In this document: positions 31,888 through 42,695 of the stretch, in pieces
Numbering within the stretch: the stretch's first letter is position 1
How the letters are laid out: each line of letters starts with the position of its first letter
NCBI GenBank assembly: GCA_033439255.1
Contig: CM065886.1
Location: 2,418,001-2,482,000 of the forward strand
Length of the DNA stretch: 64,000 bases
Direction of reading: 5' to 3'
Origin: Hericium rajendrae
Taxonomy: Eukaryota > Basidiomycota > Agaricomycetes > Russulales > Hericiaceae
Notes under the pieces: model-generated
What the model saw: only the letters and a program-made list of their open reading frames with translations
The model's database searches: none
Told to the model about the DNA's origin: nothing
Position numbers and translations under genes: made by a program

Positions 31888-31907
31888 TATCTTATCTAGA
31901 TAAGATA
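31888..31907. repeat. 20-bp perfect palindrome with paired GATA motifs
   Basis: TATCTTATCTAGATAAGATA equals its own reverse complement and carries two GATA cores in each orientation. It lies just after the T-run downstream of the tRNA. Confidence 0.6.
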
Positions 31908-32579
31908 CATCATGCCTGTTGGTGGAAGTCATATCTGCGTCGGTGTTTCGCTGTATTATGTTGCCTGCGAAAATAAGGGACTACGAGGTGGATGACGGCG
32001 GAGGTGGATCATCGGATGAGGACGGAGGGGACGAGGCGCGCGGGGGATGGGGCAGCGATCAGAGGCAGGGCACGACGGAATGGAACGCGCACGAGACGGA
32101 GCGGCGGGATTGGGTCGACATTCGCTGTTCTGCAACAACGGAGTGCTGCGCGATATGTATATACATTATTTATATCGCTATCATATCTATAACGAGACCA
32201 TTGCCCTGCATACGGTTTGACTGCGCCCTCTGCCTTGAGTATATGCCCTCCGCCCGAAGTGGTCGGTGCCGTCACGTAAAGTCCTGGCTCCAAGCTCTAC
32301 TGGGTTATCCAACGTCTTTATATTTCGTAGTCCACAAATAACCGTCTCGAGTCTGACGGCAATCATCCATCGCGCTCTCAATTGCCCTTTCTCACCTTGT
32401 CCTTTCTCACCTTCGCATACATCGACATCGCAGGCCAGCTCAGGCATGGCCCGGGGATACGCAGAGATCCTGGAAAGCTAGTCTTCAAATCATTCTTGCG
32501 TTGTAGAGTGTATCCGCAGGAGCAATGACGGACTCACCTTATGCGCTGTCCTACCACCCCGCTTCCCAGACGCATACAG

Positions 32580-34211
32580 TCAAATCAAACTGTCCGTCGT
32601 CGACAGCCCGCAGGCCAAGTAGCCGAGCGTGGTGTCCGGCACGGTGTCCCGCTGCCGTGCGCGGATGTTGAGCAGCAGGCGGCTGGCCATTACGCACGAG
32701 AGCGCCATGACGAGCGCCATGGGCGGCTCCGGCGTCCTCTGCGCATCAGCGCGGTATCCAACTCATAGCTAGGAGTAAGAATGAGAAGGGTGCGTACGGG
32801 GATCACGATCCACATCACGACGTTTGTGATGTACGCCAGCGCCATCCTGTCCGATCGCCGTCAGCGCTGACCATGATGCAAGAGCAGATGTACACGCACA
32901 CGCTAAAGTACACCACAGAGTCATATACGTGCGCGTCGCGGCACTCGTGTATCCAGCGCCCGACGGCCAGCACGGCGACCAGCGTCTCGAACACGGCGAT
33001 CGGGATGTAGTACGCGGGCATGAGCGGCGGCGCACTGCCCAGCGCACAGACGTGTGCGCCCTGCAGCGTCACGGCGCGCACTGGGGCCATGTGAGCGGCG
33101 CGCGGGGAAGGACGGGGCGGACGGACTTGTGAGCGAGGCTACGATGCGTAGGTCGAGGACGATGGCTGCGCCCATGGCGAGCAGGAAGCTCGCGATGAGG
33201 AGGAGCGTGATGCGGCTGTCGTTGAGGTAGAGCGCGCGTACGCGCAGGATCAGGATTACTGGGGCCATGAACGTGAGATAAGCGCGAGGGCGGGAGATGA
33301 TCACATACTTTGGGTGATCGCGCTCTGTGCAAAGATCGCCGTCCAGGCTTGCCACTGTAGCCATATATCGCCTAGTAATAGTAGGTTTCAGCGACATCGC
33401 ACAGACTCAGGTGCTGATACTGACAGCTTTAATATGGGGTTGGAAAGGAGCCGTCAAGGTAACCCTCAAGATATGGAAGAGATCAACGGAGCTTACAGCT
33501 GGGACCGAAAGAGTTTGTTGTTAGCTATGCAGTTGCCTGGCATCAGCGTTCAATGCACGCACCTTTTGAGAATGACCCGTGGCATGGATCACTGCGAGAG
33601 GTCAGCGTCTGTCTGAAATCGATAGAACCACTCTGCACGCACTATAACAGTTAAATCTTCTCTCCTCCTTTTCAGCGCACAGCAATGCAACAAAGCGGGT
33701 CTAACCTCACATTGTGGCACACAAACCATAATAACGTTTTAATTGCTTTGCGTGAGGAATGCGCATACGACAGACTCGTGTGGACGGTAAGGCGTACGAC
33801 AAAGAACAAGGCGGACGCGAGACTGAACTTTGCTTTCTGCTTGGTTTGAGTATTGTGGGATACAGGAGATAAATGAGCACTTTACCCAGACGAGCTCCAC
33901 TTGTAAATTCATATGAGCATGTCACAGAAGTTCAGTGTATCTTGCATGACGAAGCAAAGCACCTTACCTCCTGCCCAAGGGTTATAACTAGCGATGAAAA
34001 CGAAAAATTGAGCTAACTCATGATGCTGGAGGAGAGTAAATGACTCACGATGGTCAAAGACGACGACGAGGCCCCACGATACTATTTCAACGTAAGGACA
34101 AGTCCGAGCCAAAGTCGAAATGAACTACTCACGCGCAGTATAACGTGTGCCGTACAGGTCGGTCAGGGAGGAGACAACGAGATTCGCGGGGACATCGATG
34201 GCGGTATCCAT
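32580..34211 (-). CDS. DUF6533-type multi-pass membrane protein, paralogue B
   Basis: ATG at 34211 to TGA at 32580-32582, with many small exons. Pieces in order: DTAIDVPANLVVSSLTDLYGTRYTA; LSWGLVVVFDHLITLGQEVELVW-type block; ILILRVRALYLNDSRITLLLI; SFLLAMGAAIVLDL; MPAYYIPIAVFETLVAVLAVGRWI; HVYDSVVYFSV; MALAYITNVVMWIVIP; PPMALVMALSCVMASRLLLNIRARQRD; tail ends STTDSLI. Same family and intron positions as paralogue A. The loop before DSVVYF is shorter than in A and C (the LLQALV segment is missing). Function unknown. Confidence 0.75.
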
Positions 34212-34695
34212 GCGGGGTAGCCTTGAGATATCGAACCTTAAGATGTTCGGTCTCACAGGCACGGCGTGATATCATATACGACCGTGGGGATGCATCACTA
34301 CTTCAGCAACCAGGCATGGCTGTGGGAGCTGGGAGAAGGGAGTGCTGTGATATATCAAGGGAGCCCTTTGCTCAGCACGGAGGAATCGGCCTGGTGATGA
34401 TGACGCGCGAAGCTGTTCGTTTCCCTGCTCAAGAAATCTGAAGTAAGAGCCAAAAGATCCATGTATTAGCACTGCGACGAACGTGGCAAAAGATCATGAT
34501 CAACTCGAAAGATAGTTCTGGTCATGATGTTGTCGTGATATACCTCAAGGCCTCACCAGTGGGATCTTCGACCGTGATGATCTCCACCAAGTCGTGAGCT
34601 GGCGATATGAAATATTAAGTACGGTCTGTGATTTGCAAGGCCATTTTTTGTAGTCTCTAGACTCCCAGATACCGAACCTTCACATCGCTACCGTC
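34212..34695. other. Promoter of DUF6533 gene B
   Basis: TATA-like GTATATG (minus strand, 34274-34279) lies ~65 bp before the ATG. A block at ~34250-34340 resembles the upstream regions of genes A and C (see findings). Confidence 0.5.
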
Positions 34696-36430
34696 TCAAT
34701 AAGGACGCTGTTGTCCTCTAGATCGCGTATTGTCCTTCCTCTTTCCTCCCGGGGGTGCATACCGTCCGGCAGACGTATCCATCAGAACTGAGACACGAGA
34801 CGGGCGGCCGAACGACGAGCCTGATAGGGTGTCCCGCCGCCGAGCACGGACATTGAGCAGCAGGCGGCTGGCCATGACACATGAAAGAGACATGACGAGC
34901 CCCACCGGCAACTCCGGGGAGCTCTGCACATATCAGAACGAAATTCACCATCATAAGAGGGTAGCGTACGGGGTGGACGGTCCACAACACGACGCTCGTC
35001 GCATATCCCAGCGTCATCCTGTTCGATTATTCTCAGCGCTGAATACAGGACGATAGCTGCTGTACGCACACGATGAAATACACCACAGAGTCGCGCACGA
35101 GCGCCTGCATGATGCCGACCGCGGGATACGTGCTGCGGCGTTCGCGTATCCAGCGCGCAATGGCAAGGACGGCGAGCAGCGTCTCAAATACGGCGATCGG
35201 GACGTAATACATGGACATAAGCGCTGTCGAGCCGCCCACCGCGCAGACGCGCCGTTCCTGCACCGACACGACGCGCACTGTATGGGTGCTAGTATGTCGG
35301 CAACACGCCGAGGGGTGTGCAGCAGAGACGGACCTGTGAGCAAAGCGATCATTTTGACGTTAATCACGATGGCGGCGACCATGGCGAGCATGTAACCCGC
35401 GACCATGATGAGCGTGACAGCGCGGTTGTTGAGGTAGAGCGCGCGCACACGAAGAACGAGGATCACTGGCATATGGGTTCGAATGGAGCATACGCGCATG
35501 GATGCGGCTAACAGGTACGCACCTTGCGTGATCGCACTCCCAGCGACGATACCGGTCCAGGCTTGCCATTGAATCCAGTTATTGCCTGGTTAAACAGGAT
35601 TTAGCAAGATAGCACAGCTTGGCCAGAGAATGGTACTAACAGCTTCGATAACATGCAAGATCAGATTCATCAGTCTGACGACAGGAGAGATCGTTACAGC
35701 TTACAGCTAGATCATGACGGTTTTAGTTACGCTGTCGTCCTTTAACCTGAATTTTGATTGTACGCACTGTTTGTGAGTGTCCGGTAGCATGGATCACTGA
35801 GGAAAAGAGTCTAGGAATGTCTATATAGCGCCAGATGAGACTGCACGCACTGTATAGATTAAATCTGCAAGCCGTCTCCTGTTCAGCGTGCATCAAGGGA
35901 ACGGAACGTATTCAAACTCACGTTATGGCGAATAAGCCGTAGTAGCGGTTCTAGTTAACCGTTGTTTAGGAATGCACATGAAATAGGTCTGTGTAGGAGA
36001 AGGACACACGCAGAAGAATAGGGCGGACACAAAGGTGAAACGCTCATTCTGTGAGATGCAGTGAGCATCACAGCCACAAGCAGGGAACGAATGCCCGTAC
36101 CCAGACAAGCTCGATCTGCACATTTATATTAGCGTGTCACGTCGACAAGATCAGTTATAACATAAATATCAAGACAAGAGACGTACCTCCTCTCCGAGAG
36201 TGATAACTGCCGGCGAAAATAAAGCCTTGAGCTGACATTTACGATGTCGGAATAAGGGTGCGGTACTCACGATGGTCGAAGATGATGATTATGCCCCATG
36301 CAACTGCGTTCATGTAAGCACGAATGCGTTTTTGTAGTGAAACGGCACACTCACGTGCGGTCAGACGAGTATTGTATAGATCGGTCAGGGAAGAGACAAG
36401 ATCGACTGGGATCTCCACAGCAGAGTCCAT
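34696..36430 (-). CDS. DUF6533-type multi-pass membrane protein, paralogue C
   Basis: ATG at 36430 to stop at 34696. Pieces: DSAVEIPVDLVSSLTDLYNTRLTA; WGIIIIFDHLITLGEE; VILVLRVRALYLNNRAVTLIMV; YMLAMVAAIVINVKMIALLTG; LMSMYYVPIAVFETLLAVLAIARWI; IMQALVRDSVVYFIV; MTLGYATSVVLWTVHPV; ELPVGLVMSLSCVMASRLLLNVRARRRD. Its C-terminal tail (~45 aa, ending SRGQQRPY) is longer and more basic than in B, suggesting a changed stop site. Gene B follows only 485 bp downstream in the same orientation, so B and C are a tandem duplicate. Confidence 0.75.
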
Positions 36431-39220
36431 GCGAGCTGGATGTAGAAAGTCAAAACTCAAGCAGAAAATGCTGCCCGTACTCTCATCCGGAGGACAGTAT
36501 ATAAGAAAGCACGAGATTGATTCACTGCTTCAGCCAGGCCGTAATTATAACTGTGATACATTAGCGATACGGTCTGATATCAAAATCGCATGTTGGGCTG
36601 TCGGATTGAGGCTTCTAGAGATGGCAAAGGCGCTGCTGAGATGATGCAGTTGTCATCATTGCACTTGAACTTGAGGTATAGAACGGGGCATGGCGATCGA
36701 GGTACAGAATGTTGTAAGTTATCATCTGACCGTAGAGCAGGAGACGCGACACCTGGGATACGTATGGTTACCGAGCACCAAAGTATCACGAGAGTTGTGT
36801 GCTGGGAGCAGAAAGTATGACGATCCGCTTTCATGCTGGGAAACATCACAAAACATGAGGCCATTTACAGAATCGGAGCTGCATAAACGCCGCGATCCAT
36901 CGGTGCGATCACAAAGCCACCGCAGTAGATTGTTTGTCTCGGGAGGCACTTGGTAGGACTAAGACCTGGCCGAAGATGATGATCAAGTAGACATGGCACT
37001 GGTGACGAGATAGATTCGAAACGCACCAGATACTGCCTCTCAGCACCAATTTTATACATACAATATGCATTGGGAATCGTTTATTACCCAAGGCCTCAAG
37101 CACAAGGTGGGGGTGTGGGAGCGGGAACGAAAAATTTTGTCCGCCTGCGGGCGACCAATGACAATAGATTTCCAGGAAAACGTCCGAAAAAGGGTGAAAT
37201 TCTACGAACTTCCTTTCACACGTGATGCGAATTCGAAGCGCGTCGCGTCGCGTCAATTCTCGGGGAGCGCCGGCCAGCTCTTGCGACCTACCACTTCCTG
37301 CCCATGGGACACCCCTCACATTTCTCGAAAAGCATCTCGTTATCAGTGCGTCTCCCTAATTGCGATCATGGTCTGACATTCCCGTGGCTGCCGTCGCTAT
37401 CATCAGCTATGCCGTCGGTGTCGAGCGCCCCGGCATATATGCGCAGTGATTCAGGGTGGGCGATTGCTTTACACTGTTGCCATACACAGGACCACAGCTC
37501 ATATAGTTCTACGCCTCACTCATGCGCACCTATTTGACATGACTAGCGAGCCATTATCGTCATCGCCAGTCTCTGGAAAAGCTAGAGGATTTTCGCGGCC
37601 CTCAAAGGCAGTTCCTGGGATCTCTTTCTCGACGAGTGCCTGACTATATGCGTGGCATATATGCGGAAGCTCAATTATCTCCGTAATATATCACTTCTAT
37701 TATTTAATATACTTTCTTGTTCAAAGGTAAGCTCTCCACGCACACCCTCACCATGTGTCTGACGGCCCGACAGTATAGTGCGAGCTGGAAACACATAGAC
37801 CATGCGAACGTGAAGGTCAAGGCAGGCCACATCAGCAATGGCGGATATTCTAATTACATCGCAGGTACATAGATGTTCATGATTGCATGCTTTTGTCTCC
37901 ATGACAGCTTTTTTTTCGCCTTGCTTATATGCAGGTTCCAGGCCTAACGACATATCCCGCATGGACAGAAAGCAAACAAAAGCTGTTCACTCGAAATGCA
38001 TGGGTTTAGGGAGACGTTTGAGTTCGTGGTCGCACCGCTGCTGACTCGTTCTCACTGCGGTATCTCGCTTTCTGAACCAAATTCATATAGCGCGTCTAAT
38101 TGCCTTTTTTTTGGCAGAGCTGGCGCTTGGGCGACGGCCGATGTGATTCACTGTGAGCACTCTTTTGCGCCATCGCCGCCGGTACATGAACTTCTAGCTG
38201 ACATGGGTTCCTTTTTTGACTGACGGCACGTTAGATCCCATGGCCCAAAGACGTTTTCGAATAATCCATGCCAGCATCCCGACTGAGCCGACATTTGTCC
38301 CATCGCTATCAGGACATAAATATGACGTTGTGCGTCATAATATGTGAGACAAGCTTTGTCTCTCTGTCCAAATCGGGCTGTTCAGGAGAATCCAACGATA
38401 TGAAGACGCGCACGTCGCATGACGTGAAAGGTATAAAAACTCTTATATGTAGCCTCAACCTCCATTACTGTCTTCTAGCTGGGGAAGGAAGACGACCATC
38501 CCTCGCGGAATTTAAAACCCAGGTCGCAGCTGAGTGTATTCGTCGCTCCGGATCGATAGTCGACCGGAAGGTATGCTGAAGGTGAGTAAGCGTACTTGGA
38601 CAGACAAGGATAGACTCTTGCCTATTTCAAGATGTGGATGCACCGAGCGCCACGAAGCTGGTATGACGTCGAAGCATTCCAATTGTCATGTCATTTTAAT
38701 TTTAACATGACGCCTGAATCCTGCGAAGCGTGCCACATTGCCAGGCCGCAGTGGTTTCGATGGCCTTAGGGAGATGATAGCGCTTATACAGCAGCTGACT
38801 GAGCTTTGTGTACAGCTGTGTGGTGTTGTGGATCGCACACGGTGCAGTGTTCTGTGGCCCACGTTGGGCTGTGACACAGGTTATGATGTGAATGAGCGAG
38901 GCGGAGGTGGATACATCGTGAGCGTTTCCCGAGAATCAGCGAATGACGGTCAATTGATCAACGGTGACTTGATAGGCGATAGGCCGACGTCGAAAAGAAG
39001 ATAGCGGTGACTTTCCGCGCCGTCGATGGCAGTCCGCACGTGGGCGCCTATCTACTTGCATTCCCAGTCGACGTACGCGACCCACCGAAGTCCGTGCTGC
39101 CAACAAGCGCCATGCCGTCCCCGTGAGATTTCTGCATCCACCTTCACTGGATAAAATGCTTGCTCTCCATCTGCGGCGGGGCTCAGACCCTTTCCCTGAC
39201 CGCTTAGTGAGTCTCTCGTC
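36431..39220. other. Intergenic upstream of DUF6533 gene C and MFS transporter 1
   Basis: TATATA (minus strand, 36498-36503) is the likely TATA box of gene C. Short frames at 36.6-38.6 kb have no recognisable domain. Nothing else supportable. Confidence 0.5.
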
Positions 39221-41288
39221 ATGTCGCCTCCGTCCGTCCCAGACGCAGAAAAAGCGTCCTCCGAGGGCCCTGCCAAACATGAAGTCGTATTGCACGAGTA
39301 CTCGACCTTCCGTAGGGTTTCACTCCTCATTCTCTTCTGTCTCGCCCAATTTCTTGACACGTTCAACTACTCCGCCCTCTTCTCGGCCATCCCGACACTC
39401 TCCGTCGCGCTCAATATGAGCGAGTCGAACTCCACGTGGATCATCAGCGCGTTCAGTTTGACATTCGGCTCTTTCTTGCTTATTGTGAGTGCACCTTAGA
39501 CGTGTCTATGATTTTCTTGATTTTATATGACCTTGAAGAGCGGGCGTATAAGTGACGTCTACAGTCCAAGTAAGCACCTTGTGCAGTGAGGCAGATTTCG
39601 CGACTTACATCACGCCGCGCAGAATGGACGTTCATCATTGGCATCGCTGGCTTGGGCATCATCTCCCTCGGCGCGGGATTCTTGAACTCCCAGATCCCGC
39701 TCATCGTCCTCCGAGCCATCTCCGGCATATGTGCGTCTCTTCCTTCTGCCCGCCGGCTTCTACTGAGAAAGAACTCTAGTCGGATCGATGACCATCCCGT
39801 CGGCTCTTTCATTAATCGTCACTCTTTTTCCCAACCCGAGCGGGCAATCGCGCGCCATCGGCGCGTTCGGTGGTTGCGGCGCCCTTGGAAACGGTACGTA
39901 CGTTCCTTAGAACGGTGACACTGTCCTAACGGCATGTCTCACAGTCCTCGGCTACGTCGTGGGAGGCATCTTCGTCGAGTTCGCGACGTGGCATTGGTGT
40001 TTCTGGTTCGTCACCATCGTCGCGATACCCATCGCCGTCATCACCGTCTTCCTCATCCCCCAAACGCCGCGTCGGCCCGTCGATGATCTCCCGCATTCGG
40101 TGCGCTTCAAGCGCCTCGATATCATCGGTGTCAGCATCTTGACAGGTTTGTCTCACGCGCTGTTTCGGAGGTACAGCGTGCTAACGCGGTGCGCAGCGGC
40201 GTTGATCTTGTTCGTTTTTGCGGTGATCACGGGTTCCGTGAATGGCTGGAAGACCGCGGAGGTGCTTGTCCCACTCTTCATCGCGGTTATCATGATTGCA
40301 GTCTTCTTTGTCTTCGAGACCCGTATCTCCGTCGAACGCGCGTCCATGTCCGTCCTCTTCCCTTCCACACAGATAATCTGCTCTAACCGCTTGTACGCAG
40401 ACCCCCACAGACGTGGTTCTACCCGAACTTCTCTGTTGTAACCGCCGCGGCGCTCTTCCCGTTCTTCTGGTGGGCGACCATCTCCACGCTCTACACCATT
40501 CTATGGCAGGAGACCTACCATCGCTCCGCCATCTCCTCTGCTGTGCATCTGTATGTCCCTCTTTTGCCTTTCTGCATTCTCAAATCAGGTCTCATGTCCG
40601 CGCAGGATCCCAAGTAGCGTGATGGCGTTCCTCGTCTCCTTCACGGGCCCGCTCTCGCACCACATCTCGCCCAAATGGCTCATTCTCTCGGGGCAGATCC
40701 TCATCGCGATCGCCGCCATTCTGCTCACATTTGCGGACGGCGCCAACAAGTACTGGCGCTTCGACTTCCCCGCCTTCGTCATTGGCGCGGCCGGCGCGCA
40801 GCTAATCTACACGCACACCAAGTGCGCTTCCCTCTCTGCCCCTTCCCCTGCCTATACTAACGTCGTGCAGCGTGGCGATTTTCCGCACGACGCCGCCCTC
40901 GATGGCAGGCACCGTCGGCGCGATCTACAACGGCGCGCTTCAGCTCGGCAGCGCAGTCGGCCTCGCGAGCGTCACGTCCATCCAGAACAGCATCAATGAG
41001 CAGCTTGGCGACCCCAACTCGTACACGGGCCGGCGCGACGCGTACTGGTTCGTGCTCGCGGCCATCTGCGTCGAGGCGATCTGCATGGTCGTATTCTACT
41101 CCGTCGACGCGGAGAAGGCGCACAGTCTACAGCAGCTGCAGAGCCGTGAGAGCGAGCGGCTGGGGGAGAAGCAGGGGGAAAGGCAGGACGACAACGAAGG
41201 CGGGCGGAGGGCGTCGTCGGCGACACTGGGCGAGAAGCGCGAGCGCGAGCTTGCTGCGCAGACCGTCGGTCCTGCCGGCGCTGCATGA
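39221..41288 (+). CDS. MFS drug:H+ antiporter-type transporter 1
   Basis: Nine exons: 39221-39484, 39539-39569, 39623-39730, 39780-39893, 39945-40145, 40197-40341, 40401-40550, 40606-40821, 40871-41288; 548 aa, all joins in frame. Hydrophobic segments match an MFS exporter. Landmarks: FDTFNYSALFSAIPTLS-like first helix, STWIISAFSLTFGSFLLISGRISDVYSPKW (loop 2-3 signature), LGNVLGYVVGGIFVEF (antiporter motif C region), PPQTWFYPNFSVVTAAALFPFFWW, and SMAGTVGAIYNGALQLGSAVGL near the end. The pattern is that of fungal aminotriazole-resistance/DHA2-like pumps; the substrate is unknown. The C-terminal ~60 residues are charged and cytoplasmic. Intron 6 uses a weak GTCCAT donor, forced by phase. Confidence 0.88.
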
Positions 41289-41851
41289 GCGCCATGCTTC
41301 ACACATTGCTTGCCCATTCGACTCAGTGCTCGCGCGGACAGCACACATACCACACTCAATTGACCCTAGCATAGTACGCCTCACGTTACGCCATGTATCG
41401 TTACAGTAATCTCTTCATGCCATAGATGGTACTGCATTTTTCAATTATTAACGTCGCCTCGTATTGCACGATATGTTCTCCGGGCTGATTCTGATGCTTT
41501 TGACGGGAATAATTTCGGTGTTGTGGTGGGCGTTGCATTGGTCGCAGTCGGCAAACAGTCGGTGACGGCAGCACGGCAGAGCGTCGGAGTGTGAATACGC
41601 GCTAAATGGGGAAGGTGTAGTGTTCGTAATTTCAACCTGGGCGGCGGGGGCAAATATTTTATGGCCGAGCTGTACTCCTTCCACTTCCATTTCGCCTTGG
41701 TCGAGAGCTAATGCATATATTTCGCTTACGTTCGTTGATAATTGTAAAAGATGTGCCGTAAATTTGGAGCTCATCCGTCTCTTTGTCTACGCCGACTCTT
41801 CCGGTTCTGCTGACCATGCTAACCGCACTTCCCAGCACTGGATCCCCCACC
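41289..41851. other. Intergenic between convergent genes
   Basis: A/T-rich; no ORF with ATG and recognisable content. Confidence 0.5.
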
Positions 41852-42432
41852 TCAATAATCCTTCTCGACCCACTTCCCCAGCGCATCCATGACAACCTCC
41901 ATCGTCGTCCACTTCTCACCGTCCGTCCACTGATCATGCAAAAACCCATCCAGGAAGTAAATATGTACCTCGCCCCGCTCGTCATACCAATATCCCGCCA
42001 CACGCGGGTCCGGACCCAGATACTCATGCCTGCACACAACAGCTTACTTCAACCACACAGCCGGCCAGATCAACGCACCACGTACCTGCGCATCGACACG
42101 CGGTCCTCCGCGACGTAGTTGACCCCGTGCTCCGCGCGCGCATCCGCCGCCTCCTCGTACCAGCGGTACACGAACAGGTTGAGGTCCGCGCCGTCGTAGA
42201 TCTGCCGCACGTCTGCGCCCGCGCCGCCCGCGCCCATGTGCGTGCGCGGGAGGTGCACGCGGGTCTTTGCGCCCATTGGATGGCGCTCCGCGGGCCAGCG
42301 ATGCACGGGCCACGCATTGCGGCGGCGCTCGGCGGTCAGTGCCTGTGCGGCAGCCTTGCGCTCTGATTCAGTGGGCTTGGGCGGCGCGGGGAGCGCAGAG
42401 TCGTGTGGCTCGGGCTTGGGAAGGACGGCCAT
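41852..42432 (-). CDS. Hypothetical protein, 174 aa
   Basis: Two exons: 42432-42086 and 42029-41852, intron 56 nt (GTACGT...TGCAG). The join gives SMRRHEYLGPDPRVAGYWYDERG in frame. No known domain recognised. The N-terminal third is Pro/Lys/Glu rich. The rest is acidic and aromatic (IYDGADLNLFVYRWYEEAADARAEHG, VHIYFLDGFLHDQWTDGEKW, VVMDALGKWVEKDY), probably a small soluble globular protein. It lies between two MFS transporters. Confidence 0.7.
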
Positions 42433-42695
42433 ATTTTGGATTTGGGATTTGGGATTTTGTGGCGGATGTGGAAATTTTCCGAAGATGGGAGGCGCGTGTC
42501 CTTTTTTGGAACGGGGCGTCGGGGTGGCGCACGTGATGTGGGGTTGCCGCGCCGCGCCGCTTCTGCGGATCGCCGCACGCAGGCCGGACGAAGACAAATA
42601 TACAGTATTGGTGTTCACTCAGATTGGCTGTCTACATATGGTGCGCTAGATATCCTCTCTATCTATAAATCATTCTTGGACCAAGACGGGTATGC

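Larger units (their letters stand above)
31531..32579. other. Intergenic with tRNA-Arg and a palindrome
   Basis: It contains tRNA-Arg(ACG), a 20-bp perfect palindrome at 31888-31907 and no supportable protein gene. The frame at 31919-32341 begins with TTG, not ATG. Confidence 0.6.

Noticed and set aside
31919-32341. 140-codon plus-strand frame after the tRNA
   Set aside because: It starts at TTG, has no recognisable domain and overlaps the 3' side of the convergent-facing DUF6533 gene region.
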